Shown here in pieces: positions 13,401 through 27,304 of a DNA stretch of 64,000 nt. The position numbers and the translations under genes are program-made. The notes beneath the pieces are model-generated. The model was not told where the DNA came from. It worked only from the letters and a program-made list of their open reading frames with translations, and made no database searches. Source of the DNA: Marisa cornuarietis (lineage: Eukaryota > Mollusca > Gastropoda > Architaenioglossa > Ampullariidae); NCBI GenBank assembly GCA_004794655.1, contig SMMW01000567.1:2340001-2404000 (forward strand), read 5' to 3'. Position 1 is the first letter of the stretch. The number at the start of each line of letters is the position of its first letter.

Positions 13401-15771
13401 AAAATGAATATCTGTGCGTGGACATCCAAACATCGGAAAGAAAATGACGCCCAAGGTCCTCGACATCAGTCTGCATCGTCCTGTAATTTGTCCACCAGTT
13501 CTTTTTTTTTGCGCGGTGATTTTTTTTTAATTGCCATTGTCGTAGACCAACTGTTATCTCGTTTTTATCCGCTTTCACTTCCAGCTTTTGTGTTACAGCT
13601 GTCTATCCAAAAACATCTCTCTCTCTCTCTCTCTTCCTTTGGGTCACCATGAGCCTGTCAGAATTATCGGGACCATCGAATCGAAACATCACGAAGTCTG
13701 GATATATATGAGGTCACCCCCCACCCAACTTTTAAGAGGGAGGACCAAATTGTCAGACGCAAATACAACTATTTTTACCAGCACTGCACCTTGAGCTAAG
13801 TATAAAAAAGACAATAACTTCAATTGTTCACTTTCGTTTTAATAAAGGCGTATAATTCTCCTAATCGTTTAAATCATTATCCCTCACAAAGAGATAGTTG
13901 TGCTTATAAAAAACAAAAATTGGGCAAATTCTTTGCTAGGAAACGTTTTGTTCTGAATTGTAGGCCAGCAGACATTACAGGGGACACCATGTGGGGATTT
14001 TAATTAGGTATTATATAAAAACTTTAATTTTAAAATTTATTATTTATTTGTGACAAATTACCCACATAGTAACTTTGAAACCGCAATTTAATGAAATGCA
14101 CTGGTTTTGTATTTCTAAGCAACTGGTGTTTTTTTAAATTCAGAAACCCCTCAATCTGATTTTCGACGAATATTTTTCTTCGATACAATATACTCTTGGT
14201 ATGAAAGTTTAATTATTAAAAATGAATATGCTTCCGTGTGTAGCGAACGGTAATCCAGTCATAGCCTTGAGTTCTGATTTGTTTTTAAGGAAGCAATTGA
14301 TCGTGTGGCATATAAACATTTTATTTTCACTTGAGTTTGTGCAGGTGCACAATTGTCAATGAGTTCTTGGTGAAACATTTGTAGAACGGTTTGTTTTGCC
14401 TGCCTTTTCAGACTTGGCAGTGAACAGCTCTTAGTCAGATGGAGTAGTGGATGATTAGCTCGAGGGATGGTTATGTTTTTTTATATATTTAAATAACAGA
14501 AAAGCTTTCTGTTATTCGGGCTTACACCAAAGGAGAAAAATGTAAGATAACTCCGGGGGCGGCAATAGCCGATGGCAGAGTAAAATACGATACTGAACAA
14601 TCAAATGAGGCACTGGAAGAAAAACCTTATTCGTCAAGAGGAGGAACACTTGGATTACCAGGTGAGACCAGCTGTAACACCTGAGCCACCCGTTTCCTGC
14701 GATTGAGTGGCGTCGTGAAGCACTCAGAAGAAAACAGGAAAAGAAAATACTTGCTGGAGAAAGTTGCTGTTGGGGAGACAGCCTGCACATTGAAGAAGGG
14801 GGAAAACGCTGGGGAGGAGGAGAAAGACCGAGTAACAGGCCCACGTCAGACTCTTAAACACTTCAGTGCTGACACGTGACACGGGGTAATTTGTTTCTTT
14901 TTTTTTTAAACCATACCGCATGGTTCGCGGGTTTTTTTAAAACAGGTATCAATGTGTATTGGCAAAATATGTCTACTCTGTAATTATCATTGTCTTAATG
15001 TGCAGCCGTATATTATATATCCGCTTGTAAAGGACGCATTTTTTGCCTGCAATCCCCGCGAGGCGCAAAATCCTGCTCGAGCGCGGGAAAGCGATGTGAC
15101 GTCACTCTAGTGTTACGGCGCTCGCTCGCTCGTTTGCTAGGCGCGCGATAGGTTCCTTCAGTTTTGTCTTTTCGTCTTCCACAGTATAGTAATAGTTTCA
15201 GTGACAAAAGACACAATTTGTTTAGCCTTGAAGCCATTGAATTAAATGCATACAATATTTTTGAAATAAGCTTTCAGAAACCGAAGCATCTCAATATAAA
15301 CACGACGCAAACAGACAACTTTCAAGTGATTTTTGTTTTCGTGAAATACTGCGAGAGAGGTTGTATCTGATGAGATTCTATCAGAAAGCATCAGTTGTTT
15401 TCCTTCTGGGGTAAGCACAGATCCCGTAGTGGTTGTCTGTCAAGCTATATTTATGTACTCTCCCTCAGTTTAGCTGTAGTTAGTGACGTTGGTACATGAT
15501 TTGAAGCATCCAGCATTAATTTCTGGTGACTTTTGAATTTGCAGCTCTTCTGTGATTTTATTTCCAACGTTGGATCTGCTGGTTCAATGGAGTCAAGCTC
15601 GTTCACATCAGTAATTGACATGCGTGTCGTTAGTGTATGGACATAGATGTGATGTGGTGTGATAAGTGCGGTGTTGCAGGTTCAGCGTGTCTGTGCTTCG
15701 GGTAACCCTTCGCTTACCCCGCATCCTTACCCCTACTCTCTCTCACTTTCTCTCTCTCACACACTCTCTAC

Positions 15772-15815
<44 letters not shown>

Positions 15816-18324
15816 CTCTCTTTCACTCTGACTATAAGGTGCCCTATCAACTGAAGTTGGCGTCGGTGATGTCAAGATCTGCCCTGTGTTTTTTGCTTGT
15901 TTGGAACCATTGGTAATACACCTTGTAATGGATAACACGAACATTACAATAACGTAGCTTCGGAGCAAAATTCACAAACCAAATAAAGCCTACGAACTTT
16001 GTCAATACATTGAACTAAATGTAAAGCTTGTGACAATGGAGACGAATATACACTACAGATATTCTAGTATGTGGTTAAGGTTGAAAGAAATGAATACCAG
16101 AATTTTATTTTAGTTATTCTAATTCAGCAAAAGTCTTTTCAGCTCCACAAAAAGCATGTACTGCGAAAATACAGTTTATCCAATTTATTTTTAAAAATTG
16201 TGATAGTTTTTATAAGAACATCAGTCATTGGTTCAAATTGTATCTGTTGCATTAACATTATCAACATCATCGCCATCTCTAACATTAGCATCATTATTAT
16301 TCTGTTTTGCTGTTGTTGTAGAACACTGTGTTATCTTCTTGTACAATCATTCAAACTCCGTGTGAAAAAATAAGTGAACCGCTTTTTGTCTGTCAACTAC
16401 TCCATATCCCTCAGTGAGTTAAGGGATAAACTATTGTCATGTATTGCACATAGTGAAAAAGTTTACTAGTCGTGCAGTATGGATCAGAATGTTTTTTCTT
16501 TCGAATGCTGTTACTGCTATATGATGTTCTTTTTTAAGTAAAATGTACGGTAAAATTATGTCAGGGATATTCTTTCACTTACAATATTGCATTGCAATGT
16601 AAAAAAGAAGAAAACCTTTCATTGCGTTTAATATATATATATTATTTTTCATCATTAAGTTTTTGAGTCCAGAATTTCATGTTCTTATGCCCTTTGTGAC
16701 TTTATATCTTTTCCTCCTACGTTTGTTATTTTAGGCCTTCGCTGCGACGAAAAGGAAATTTGATATTCGGCCATGTAAAAGTTGTAAATCAATGTTAATC
16801 ATTTGACATTTGCGTCTGTGGCTAAGCATGTTGAGTAGAGCTGTGTCCCTTCTGGTTAATACAGAAAATGCGTTGAAGTCTTTTCATCCATAAAAATGTT
16901 GTTGCATCTGTTTTATTGTAAAATGAGATTTTGTGTCCCCTACTGGACCACCGTATTGTAATGTTATATTACTTTCTGCTTTCTTAAGTTAATGCTGAAA
17001 TATGTTAAAGCTTGTCAAGTGTAAATATATTTGATTTCTAAAGAAATATTATCCAGCTATGATTTTAAAGTAATTTTCTGTTTGAAATTGCATAAATCCT
17101 GTAACACAAAGTTTGCTGTTTAGACATGTATCATTCTCTTAATGGCGTTTTGACTTGACTTTTCTTAAGTAATGAAATTTGGAGTTTCTGAAATTACATG
17201 ATACTGTTTGCTTTTAAAACATTCCTTTAGCTTACACCGCCATTCAGCTGTCCTCTGCATCTGAAGAGGGAACAGTAGGGAAATGCAGCTTAGGCTGCTG
17301 TGGGCAAGAATCGTCAGAAATGCGCCTGAACTAAGACCGTCTGTAGTCGCCGACGAGGTCTAATCGACCTCTGAAATGTTTTGTAAGACGATTGTTTACA
17401 AGGACCTATAGTCAGTCTTCATATGCGATTTTTTATGATTTGGTGTTGTCGCCTGGTGTCTTGTCCTGTTCTCCGTTGAGAAAATTGGGCCTGCATGGCT
17501 TAGTCTCCGGATCATCAACTTCAGCCACTGATGAGAACTATTCTACGGAGGAGAGTGGGTTGGAAGGGAAGGGGGGGAATTCCGTCGCATTTTGGCACGA
17601 ACTGCGAACTATTCATTAGCCCGAGGGCTGTCCAGACACGAGCTTGGGTGCAGCACCGTCCCAGACGCAGACAGATCAGAGGGCGCTTGAGACTGATGAC
17701 GTCCCGTGTTTGAATTAATCGTGGGCGTCAGACCGCGGGACTAACCCGGCCACCCACCCACATCATAATCTGTGGAGCGCGGACTTTGTTGGTGGCGAGA
17801 TCTAACCGTGATGCGAGCTTAAGGAGAAGCGGTTGAGGCTCCATCGATACGACGGGTCGATAAATATAACAGATGGCGTAGCGCGCGATCTTTCTGACGG
17901 TAGCCTCCCCGTCCGGCAAAACAAGGCTGTCGACGGCTCTTCTGTAATAACTTAGCAAGAAGTGGTTCAGCCAGTGTGGGCCCAGGTTTATCAATAGCTA
18001 GTGATTGTCTTGCTCTCTCTCTCTCTCTTTCTCCACCTCTCTCTCCCCCTCCTCCTCCTCCCTGTCTTTCTGATCAGCGCTCGTCGCTTACTGGCCAACC
18101 TCGTCTGGCGTCTGCATTCTGGTAAACGTCAGTGATGTCAGGCGTCCGCCTTCTGTGGAACGTCAGTGATCGTCAGACATGTTTGCTCTGCTGAACGTCA
18201 GTGTTCAGGTTAGATGTCTGTGTTCTGTTTCTAGAGCCTTGTTGTCAGAGCCCGCGAGAAAAATTAGAACTCCGAGTCTTAAATACCAGCCCACAAGATC
18301 GTGTGTAACGTGGGATATGAGGGG

Positions 18325-18380
<56 letters not shown>

Positions 18381-19618
18381 CCCGCGTGTGTGTGTGTGTG
18401 TGTGTGAGAGAGAGGAGTTAGAGATCTACCATACTGAGAGACTCCTAAAACAATTTACTGAATTATTTTTAAAAATAGTGACATAAGATGAAAAAGGATT
18501 TCTAATTTTGGGTTTGTGTGTGTGTGCGTGCGCGTGCTTGCGTGCGTGTGTGTTTCGTGAGAACAAGACCTGTTTGCCGTCTTCCCGTGTAATGAATTGT
18601 TTAGAAACATCAGGCTCGAGGAATGGTTGCAGGCGATGAAGTGGCCTCCCAGTCGCCGTGTTCCGTCACTAAAACCAAGCGCTGAGACTTGTCATCCGGG
18701 AACATACCTGGCGCCGAGTGTGATCAAGAAAAGCTACGAACCCTGGTGACGCCGACGAGAAACTTTTAAAAATTGTTTTCGGCGATCTGGAGACTGTTCT
18801 GTCTGTTCTCTGCCACTGAAGCTTGTGCCATTAGAAAGACGTGCGTCATTGTTGCCATGGCAGTCCTGCATTGCTTTAACATTAAATGCTTCGTGGCAAA
18901 TTCTTTCTCTCCCTCTTTCTACTCTTGTCAAAAAGAAAATTGCTTCCCTTTACGACTTTGACAATAAAGGGAGCTGTTTCATCTCCATTACTCCGTTTGC
19001 CGCGCTGCCTATAACACGGGGGGGGGGGATAAGATCTGGAGAAAACCATTGTCTAAATTATTTCGCAATTTCCCCCTTGTAAAAGAGTTTTGAAATGTCA
19101 AGACATGTCCGATCTTTGATGTGACCGCCGGGCCATGCAATGACATTCTGTTCTCGATTGACACTAGACAGTTATGCAAACAAACGTTAATAGCCAGCGT
19201 GCAAAGGAGAGAAATTGCTTGGAGCAAGTCAGAACACAGGACCTGTTCTGTTTCGGAAGACTTGGCCTTGTGTTAAATTCAGAACATTTACATGTTGAGT
19301 GCACATCAAGCGAGCAGCCCGCCTTTATGCTCTAGTTGTTTTGTACCAGATGGGCTGCTGTTGACAACAGAAGTTTACGAAATGTGCCTAAAGGGTTGTA
19401 GGTATTGTGAGAAGTGGGAGAGTGAGCGAACGTGAATGAGTTAATGAAGCTCAGTCAGAATGCTGCGACACTTCAAAAAGTAGGTATGTTTAATAATATT
19501 TACTTATGGAGGGTTGATAAAAAATATTTACTTATGGAGGATTGATAAAAAATATTTACTTATGGAGGATTGATAAAAAAATATTTACTTATGGAGGCTT
19601 GATAAACTATTTCTCACA

Positions 19619-19649
<31 letters not shown>

Positions 19650-22600
19650 TTATTCGCTTACTTTGAACATTCGTTTCGCCGTACATCAAGAAAGTGTCCT
19701 CCGCAGAGTTTACAACGAAAAGATTTATTTGTGCATGGTTGCACCTATAACCCTCCAGTATTTGTTTCTTGATGGATCTGACACTAGCTTCGGTCGCACT
19801 GAAAACTACTCTCTTTAGCCCAGTGGGTGTGAAGACCACACGCTAGAGTGGACTAAAGAAGACTTCCAGCACTTCACTGCTTTGTTCTGGCTATTACAGC
19901 AACTTCGCGAATGTCGCGCCACAAGATGCTGAGAAATCCAAGGTGGGGTGGAGGGAGTAGGGGGGATGATGACGTATGGTGATGTATGGCTAAGTTATAC
20001 GTTGAATAATTCACCAGTCCGCTGCTGCAACTTTTTTTGTCTTCGGTTAGTGCCGGCTCTCCTCTAAAGGGGAGGTGGGAGGGAGGAGGGGAAGAAAACA
20101 ACAATCTACCTGCTGCTAATCAATACTCCAGCACGCACTGTTTTAATATCTTCTTTGTCCAACATGCTTGCATTACGATTGTATCTTTTACCGCGCGAGA
20201 AAATATTTGTCTGGACAACGTCTAGGCAGGCTTTCTATTCTGTCTCACCCACCTCCTCCCGCCCTCACCTCCTTGTCAGTGTCCACTGATGTTGAAACAG
20301 CTCTTGCTACTTTGATGGAAGAAAACGTTGTTGTTTTTTTGGAAATAGTTCTGTGATTGTATATATTGTGGATTCGTATTAAAGTGTTCAATGGCCGCGC
20401 CGCCGACGACGACGACGCCGACGATGATGATTATTATTTCGCTGCCACGAAGATCTTTTGACATTAGATTTAGTAAGGTATTGACTACAGCAGATATTGA
20501 CCCTTTTGTGTCGTCTTAACTGGTAAGTGGTGACTGAGTTCAGTGTTTGGTGACTGCTGTGTCACAGCGCCATCTTTTCTTTCTTTTCTTTTGCGTTCCC
20601 GGAACCCATGCCTTTCGGACTTAAAGCTTTTCTTTAGTTATGAAGAGAGCTGTTTCTTCCATGTTCTCGCTGGTGCCTCAGAGCTTCTTTTTTCAATGTG
20701 ACTACCAGAGCCCATCTTTGTCCACGTCAGTTTGTGGGGTGGGCAGAGCTGCGGGACATATTCAGGGGTCTATGGGCTCGCCTTGCATATGCAGTCTTCG
20801 GTGTATGATAGCCCAGGACGGAAAACGTGTGCACGCGTGCACGCAGTCGGCAGTGTCCAGTGTGCAGGCGGAAGATGATGGTCTGTTGCTGGCATTTCAG
20901 ACGAAGCATCTGGTTGTCTGATGGTGGGTTGTGTTCACTTGTTCACCGGCCTTTTGCTTAATTAGGACCTTGGCATCACTGTGGAGGAATCCCCACTTTG
21001 GCTGCTCCAGACGGCGAGCAGTCTGCCTCCTTGTTTCCTAACAAGCCGCAATGTGCAGGGATCCACTGGACAGCCACCATGTGAGAGAGAGTGCTCAGGA
21101 GGTTCTGTGTGTTTCGTTTCAGCTGCCTGCAGGGGGAATGCAAGCCACGGTTCTACAGTTACTACAGTGTCATCATGATAACACAGTGTGTTACAAAAAT
21201 AGCACTGTATGTTACAAATATAAACAGTGTGTTACAGCCATGGCGCTCTTTTGTTAGGTTAGGGGTGCTTGTTAGAGATCGATGTTACTCGAGCGGCTTT
21301 GGAGAGAAAAACACGTCAGTGAACTACATGTGACAACGCGTGCGCACACAGAGAGAGAGATGCAGTACACCTGCATTCGTCCAGGCCGAAAAAGAACCTC
21401 CATGTCCATCCGACAGTGCTTGCACTACAGAAACAAATGTAGATTCAAACATTATGTTTTCAAGTGCCTATTCTTTTCCGGACAAAGCTACTTATGATAT
21501 CTAGATCACTTCTTGAACATCAGATAGATGCACCTGAACAATAATGTAACTAACTTTCAGTATCCTGATACCTTCCTTTTCTTGCACCCACAGAGCTCTT
21601 TTATTTACATCCAGCCTGCGATTTGTTTCTGCACCTAAGGACCTTGTTTTCAATATCCAGATTGCATTTGAATGAACATTCAGATTCATTTTAACACTTA
21701 CGTGGTGTTAACGTCCAGATAGTTTTTACAGTCAGAAAATCTTGATCCGGTCTTTTCTATGTACACAGAATGGCGGGAGGATGGAGGGAAGCTCTAAGTA
21801 ATGTGAGTTTAGCAGGACTGGTGCAAAGATCGATTGTTTAACATCCATCCTCAGAGAACGTTTACCGAGCAATTTTCTGTCATGCACTTTTAAAACCACC
21901 TTAACTGCCAGAGAGCTTCTTTTGTGTGTCCGTACTTTAAGGGAAGATTTACACAGCTTTTATGTGTTCAGAAAAATTATCACCTCGTGACCTTTTTCAA
22001 GACTGTTCTAATCTCGAGGTTCTTGCGACGATTGCGCTAAAGGCTGTTTTGCAATCGTCTGCTGAAACCACTTCCTCCTCGCGATCTTCTTGTTTTTCCA
22101 TCTGTTTTTCCTTTGTCGTCATTAAAACGTCGTTACGACGGAAATGATAGCTGGAGCTTCACTTCTTCTGAATTTAATTTGTCATCAAAAGGCGCAATAG
22201 GAGACGAGCAAACAAATACACTAAACAAAACGCAACCCTGCCAAAGAAATAATTAATTAACAGGTATTGCGGATTGTTAGCTTTCAAGCATTAGGTGGGG
22301 AGGTGTCTACTCAATTTCCTTATATTGGTGTGTGTATGTGTTTCTTTTTTATGCTTCCTTCACGTGTTCGTTGCCGTTGATCGACAATCTCATAAAGAAA
22401 ATGAAACATCTGACTTTAGCGTAAATAGAAATGTTTTGTTGCCTCGAAATGTTACGTTACGTGTTGAATGTAACTCTTCTGCTGTCGTGCTCATTGCAAG
22501 ATTTTTCCTCAAAGTGAGTAACCACCCTCTACTCATCTCGACTCACGCTCCTAGAGACGTCACCATGTGCAGAAAGAGGTCGAAATCATGACGTCAGAAA

Positions 22601-25600
22601 TGCCTAAATAACATTGATTCCCAGCTCTCCCATTGGTTGAGACCTTCTCAGTGTAAACGTATCTATGTACAATCGTGACGTCTGTACATGATGATGTTTG
22701 TAGGCGTGTATTTCGAAAACGGAGATGCGTGCATAGTATCTTGAACCGAGCTTTATTCAGTCATGATTTTTTTAAGTCCTTTAAATAAAAACTGCAAGGA
22801 GACTAGAGGTTTTTCGTTTTACAAATGTTATGGAGGACTTCAGCTATGACCTTGTTTTTCTTTTTACAGATATTGTGGTTAACTTCAGCTATGACACTGT
22901 TTTTCTCTTCAGTCCATTCACTTGTACTCGTTGTCAAGGTAGGGACGTGTGCAGCACCTGCCTGCTTGTATGACTGGAGTTTTACCGATAAATCTTGATG
23001 GCTCATCATAGTGCCAACCGTGCTTCGTATATTTTCTTTCGGGGGCTTTTAGGTTCAAGGTAGAAAATGCGTGGTAGTTTCCTCGAGCACTTTATATCAA
23101 CTGCTTGTATCTCTTTTATATCGGCAGAGTGGGGACTGTTAGGGACGTGTAGCACGTGTGTAGCAGACTGGGGGACTATTAGGGACGTGTAGTACGTGTG
23201 TAGCAGACTGGGAGGCTATTAGGGATGTGTAGCACGTTGTAGCAGACTGGGGGACTATTAGGGACGTGTAGCACGTGTGTAGTAGACTGCGGAACTATTA
23301 GGGACGTGTAGCGCATGTGTAGCAGACTGGGGGACTATTAGGGACGTGTAGCACGTGTGTTGCAGACTGGGGGCTGTGAGAGGCGGGTGCACGTGTAACG
23401 AAATGCTGGATTGCCCGCTGAGGATTCCCGGTTGTCCGTCTATCCGTACTGTGGCGCGCGTGAATGATGCAGACTATCTATTGGAAGAAAATGAGTTTTG
23501 AAAACGTTTAGTGCGGTACAGTGGCTGCCCTCTGTGTGCATAATCCACATGCACCATTACTCGGCACTGAACGCGGTCGCTTCATTTCGCGCACTTTGAA
23601 CACGATACGTATCGTGAAAATAGCCATCTCGCCCACCTGGTCCATCGGCAAATGACCAGAACCCATGCACTCGGGAGTCGTCACTACAGCGTTTGAGCAA
23701 AACATGGCCTCCAGTCAACAGTTGGCGGGAAGTCTTGGGGCTGTGCGTGCTTTGTCCTCATCTTCGGTCTCTGAGCCCGGGTGTCGCGTTTGTTATGCAT
23801 TTGTCTGTCTTGTCTGTGACGCAGAGCCACTTTTAATGGCAAAAGCCGCTTCACTCGCCCTTATTTGTATTTTATTTTTTACCCTTGTTCATCCTTGTCT
23901 GATGCGCTGGTTGCTTTTTTAAACATCTGAAGTTGTGTAGCTTTTTATTTTCACCATGTGCCGGATGATGATGATAATTTTTTTTCTGACAAATATTGAT
24001 TCACCTGGATATAGCTTTATTCGTGGTTAGATATTCGTGTGCCTGATACACTGCTGTCGTGTCATGACAAGGAATATTGTCAACTGCGCCTCTTTCCCCT
24101 TCACTCTGCGCAGCCTAGCAGCGTAACGGCAGTATACAACACTGTCCTACCCCCGCACCTACCCGATAAATTTATCTGTGACCAGCGTGTACTCAAACAC
24201 CGTAATATGAAATCTGCTCGTTAGCTTAATAAACGATTGCACAAACGGAGAAACAAACCTTCCAGTTGAAGCCACATCAAAGTAAATGCTTCAACCACCT
24301 GTCCCCCACCCCACCCCTCACATCCCCGTTTCTCCACTGATCTCACACCTACATATCTCACGAAAAATCTTATTTTCCAGATCTGCGAATACCATCTGTT
24401 CAACGAGTAACGTATTTTATAAACCTTCACGAAAAGTGTTGAATGTGCAACAATTGTATTCCACGTTTGTGCAGTGTGACAGTGTATGTTGTTTTAGCAT
24501 GATGGTGAGCACTCTTTATTTTTCAGCACCTTATTTGTTTCTGTCTTTGTTTTTTCTTGCAGGACAAAAACAAACGCAGTTGTGACTCGGTGATTACTGT
24601 AATTGTCCTTGCTTGAGCTGTCACGCCTCACTGCTTTGTTTGAACTCACTTCTGTAACACCTGTTAATCCGCCTCGCTACGCTTCCCTGTATGTTATGGG
24701 TGTCCAAGGTGCTGGCCTCACGATTGAACGAGCCGAGAGAAGTTGTAGAACGATGAGGCAAAATGTATATCTGAAACACTTACGGAGCAGGCTTCATAGA
24801 CTAGCCTTGTTAAAGACCTACTCGAGCGCAAAATTATACTCGGACGTCTGATGTTCAGTTAAAGATGCCGATTTCCCCAAATCTTAACGAACAACCTATC
24901 TCCAGACCGTGAGATACAGTTCTTTTAAAAAGCAACATTCTCAACTGTCTCCAGAAAGAGGTCGGATCTTTGACGCCATGTTGAAATATGATTCAGGTTA
25001 TGTTAACATAGACCGAAGACATCAAAAAACTTATTCATCTACCGACCTCTTTCCAGTGCCTGGTGAAAATATGCACTTCAGTGGGTCTTTAACTACCTGG
25101 TGCTCGGGGCTATTAGACGAGATGGAAAAAGAGATTCAGTCTGCACGTTTTTTCTGTGTAAAACTATCTAATCCCAGATCAACACGTAATGAATACATTT
25201 GTTTGTAAGGTCGACGGTGGAGCAGTGTGGCAAATGGTTTACGCAAGAGGAGCTGGATCGGTAGGCGTAACTATGCAACAGAGGCTATAATTTTATTACC
25301 TCTCCCCCGCTAAACCTCTGAAGTATTCGGCTTTTTTTTTTTTTTTTTTTTTCACCCACGCCTCGATGCCGGTTCATCGAGAAGAAAAGAAAGCCTCTCA
25401 GTCTAGTATAAAAAAAATGACCGCTTGTTGATAGTTGAAGATGAGCATCAATTGGAACACATCATTGATGAAGTGAATATTCGGACAGGCCTTCATTAAA
25501 AAAACCCACATTCGTGTTCAGCAGGACACGGGCAAGTCTCAAGCAAACAACATTGACCCAGCGGACGTGCGTCAGAGGGAAGAATGAATGATAGCTTCTC

Positions 25601-27224
25601 ACAGCGACTCGATGCCCACCCGAGCGTAGTCTGCATCACCACGCTGATAACATTAACGACATTTTACAGCGCATTAGAGGAAACAACTTTTTTGTTTCTC
25701 AAGGATTTCACAAGCATTTAAATAATGGAAAGGCAGACAAACTAAAAGATTAGCCTGTCCTATAAAAGCATGGCAAAATGTCGCACTCTGCAAGTGGGCT
25801 TTTGTTTATTAAGATGGAAAGATATATCTAAATGTATATTATGTGTGTGTGTGTGTGTGTGTGCGTGCGCGCGTGATTGAGAGTGAGAGATTAAATTTAG
25901 TACTCCCTACCTTATACATACACATCATGTACACATGTAACAAAGCAGTTTAGTGACTAGAACATTTTCTACGAGCTGTACTTAACTTCCACTTGTTATT
26001 ATCATCTCGTGTCCGCACTGTCTCCTACTCGAGCTGTGATGTAGCAGTAGCTGTTGACTCGGTGTAAAACACCAATCCCTTCCCCTCCCCCAGCTCTTAC
26101 GCTAACCTGATCGCCGAACCTTTTGTAGACAGGGATTAGAACCTTTGAATACAACATTGAGAGACAGTAGGGCACAAAACTGCCTGCGCAAATGACTGAC
26201 AGCGCCGTTTTTGAGAAATATTAGGACAATACTGTTTCTCGCAGTGAGAATAAAAATGATGAATTTTAAATTTTAAAGTTTTGAACTCTCGGCTTTTTAA
26301 AAATATCTTGCTAACACCGTATAATACCGTATATATACTGGAACACCTGTTGAATGCTGACATTTAAAAAAAAAAAAACCCACGCAGATAAATTGGCGAA
26401 GCACCTGCTCTGCTAAACAAAGACCTTCCTGTTGATAATGTATTGACTCGTGTGGGCGACAGCTGGTGGGATGTCGGTAGATACTTCAGTTGTAGATTGA
26501 GCGCCACTCGAACAAAGCCAGTGTTTGTTGTCTCAACACCTAGCTGCATTATACTAGCCCTCAGGCTATTGTTTACTCTTAACACACTGTGAGGTAAAGT
26601 AGTGGTCGCTTTTTTTGCAGCTCTGACCCAGTCGGTGGCCCCTGTCCTGTTTTAACTTTTAATGGATGCTGTTTTCACTACATGCAAATGTGCTAGCATT
26701 CAGTTGACAATGACTACGGTTACCGTGCAAGTGTTAACTCCAGTTCTACGAGAAGAGTATAATTTTTCACCTGGTTAGTGCCGATGTTACATTAGCTATG
26801 GTAACTTGGGTAAATTGTGTAAAAACAAACAAACAAATAAAAAAAACAGACAAAAAACAAACAAAAACAAAAACTAGAAAGTTCTGCATTTTCTTTACCA
26901 ACAGGAAGTCACAGTCAAAAAACAATAATCTTAAAAGTTGTGACATCATTCATTAACACCGGCGACTAATAAGCGTGTAGTGCACGATAAAAGCAAAGGT
27001 CGTGACCTGTCATTGCCTCATGGGAAGGGATATGTCGAAAGGCCTGCGCGTGACGTTTGAGGATCAGTCCCAGCGTCTGTCTGTACGACTGCCTGAACTC
27101 GCAGAACTTGTGTTTGCCCCACAGTTCCTGTGCTCACCCAGCAGACTCTTCCTTGTCTGCCGCCCTTTGCTGGCACACCTCTCTTTCTCAGTAGCCGGGA
27201 ATCTGCAGCAGCAAAAGCAGCGGA

Positions 27225-27304
<80 letters not shown>

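Noticed and set aside
20829..20842. 14-bp palindrome GTGCACGCGTGCAC
   Set aside because: Isolated and likely chance in alternating purine-pyrimidine sequence; nothing nearby gives it a role.
23125..23378. Possible CRISPR array
   Set aside because: The repeats are contiguous and there are no unique spacers; it is a eukaryotic minisatellite.
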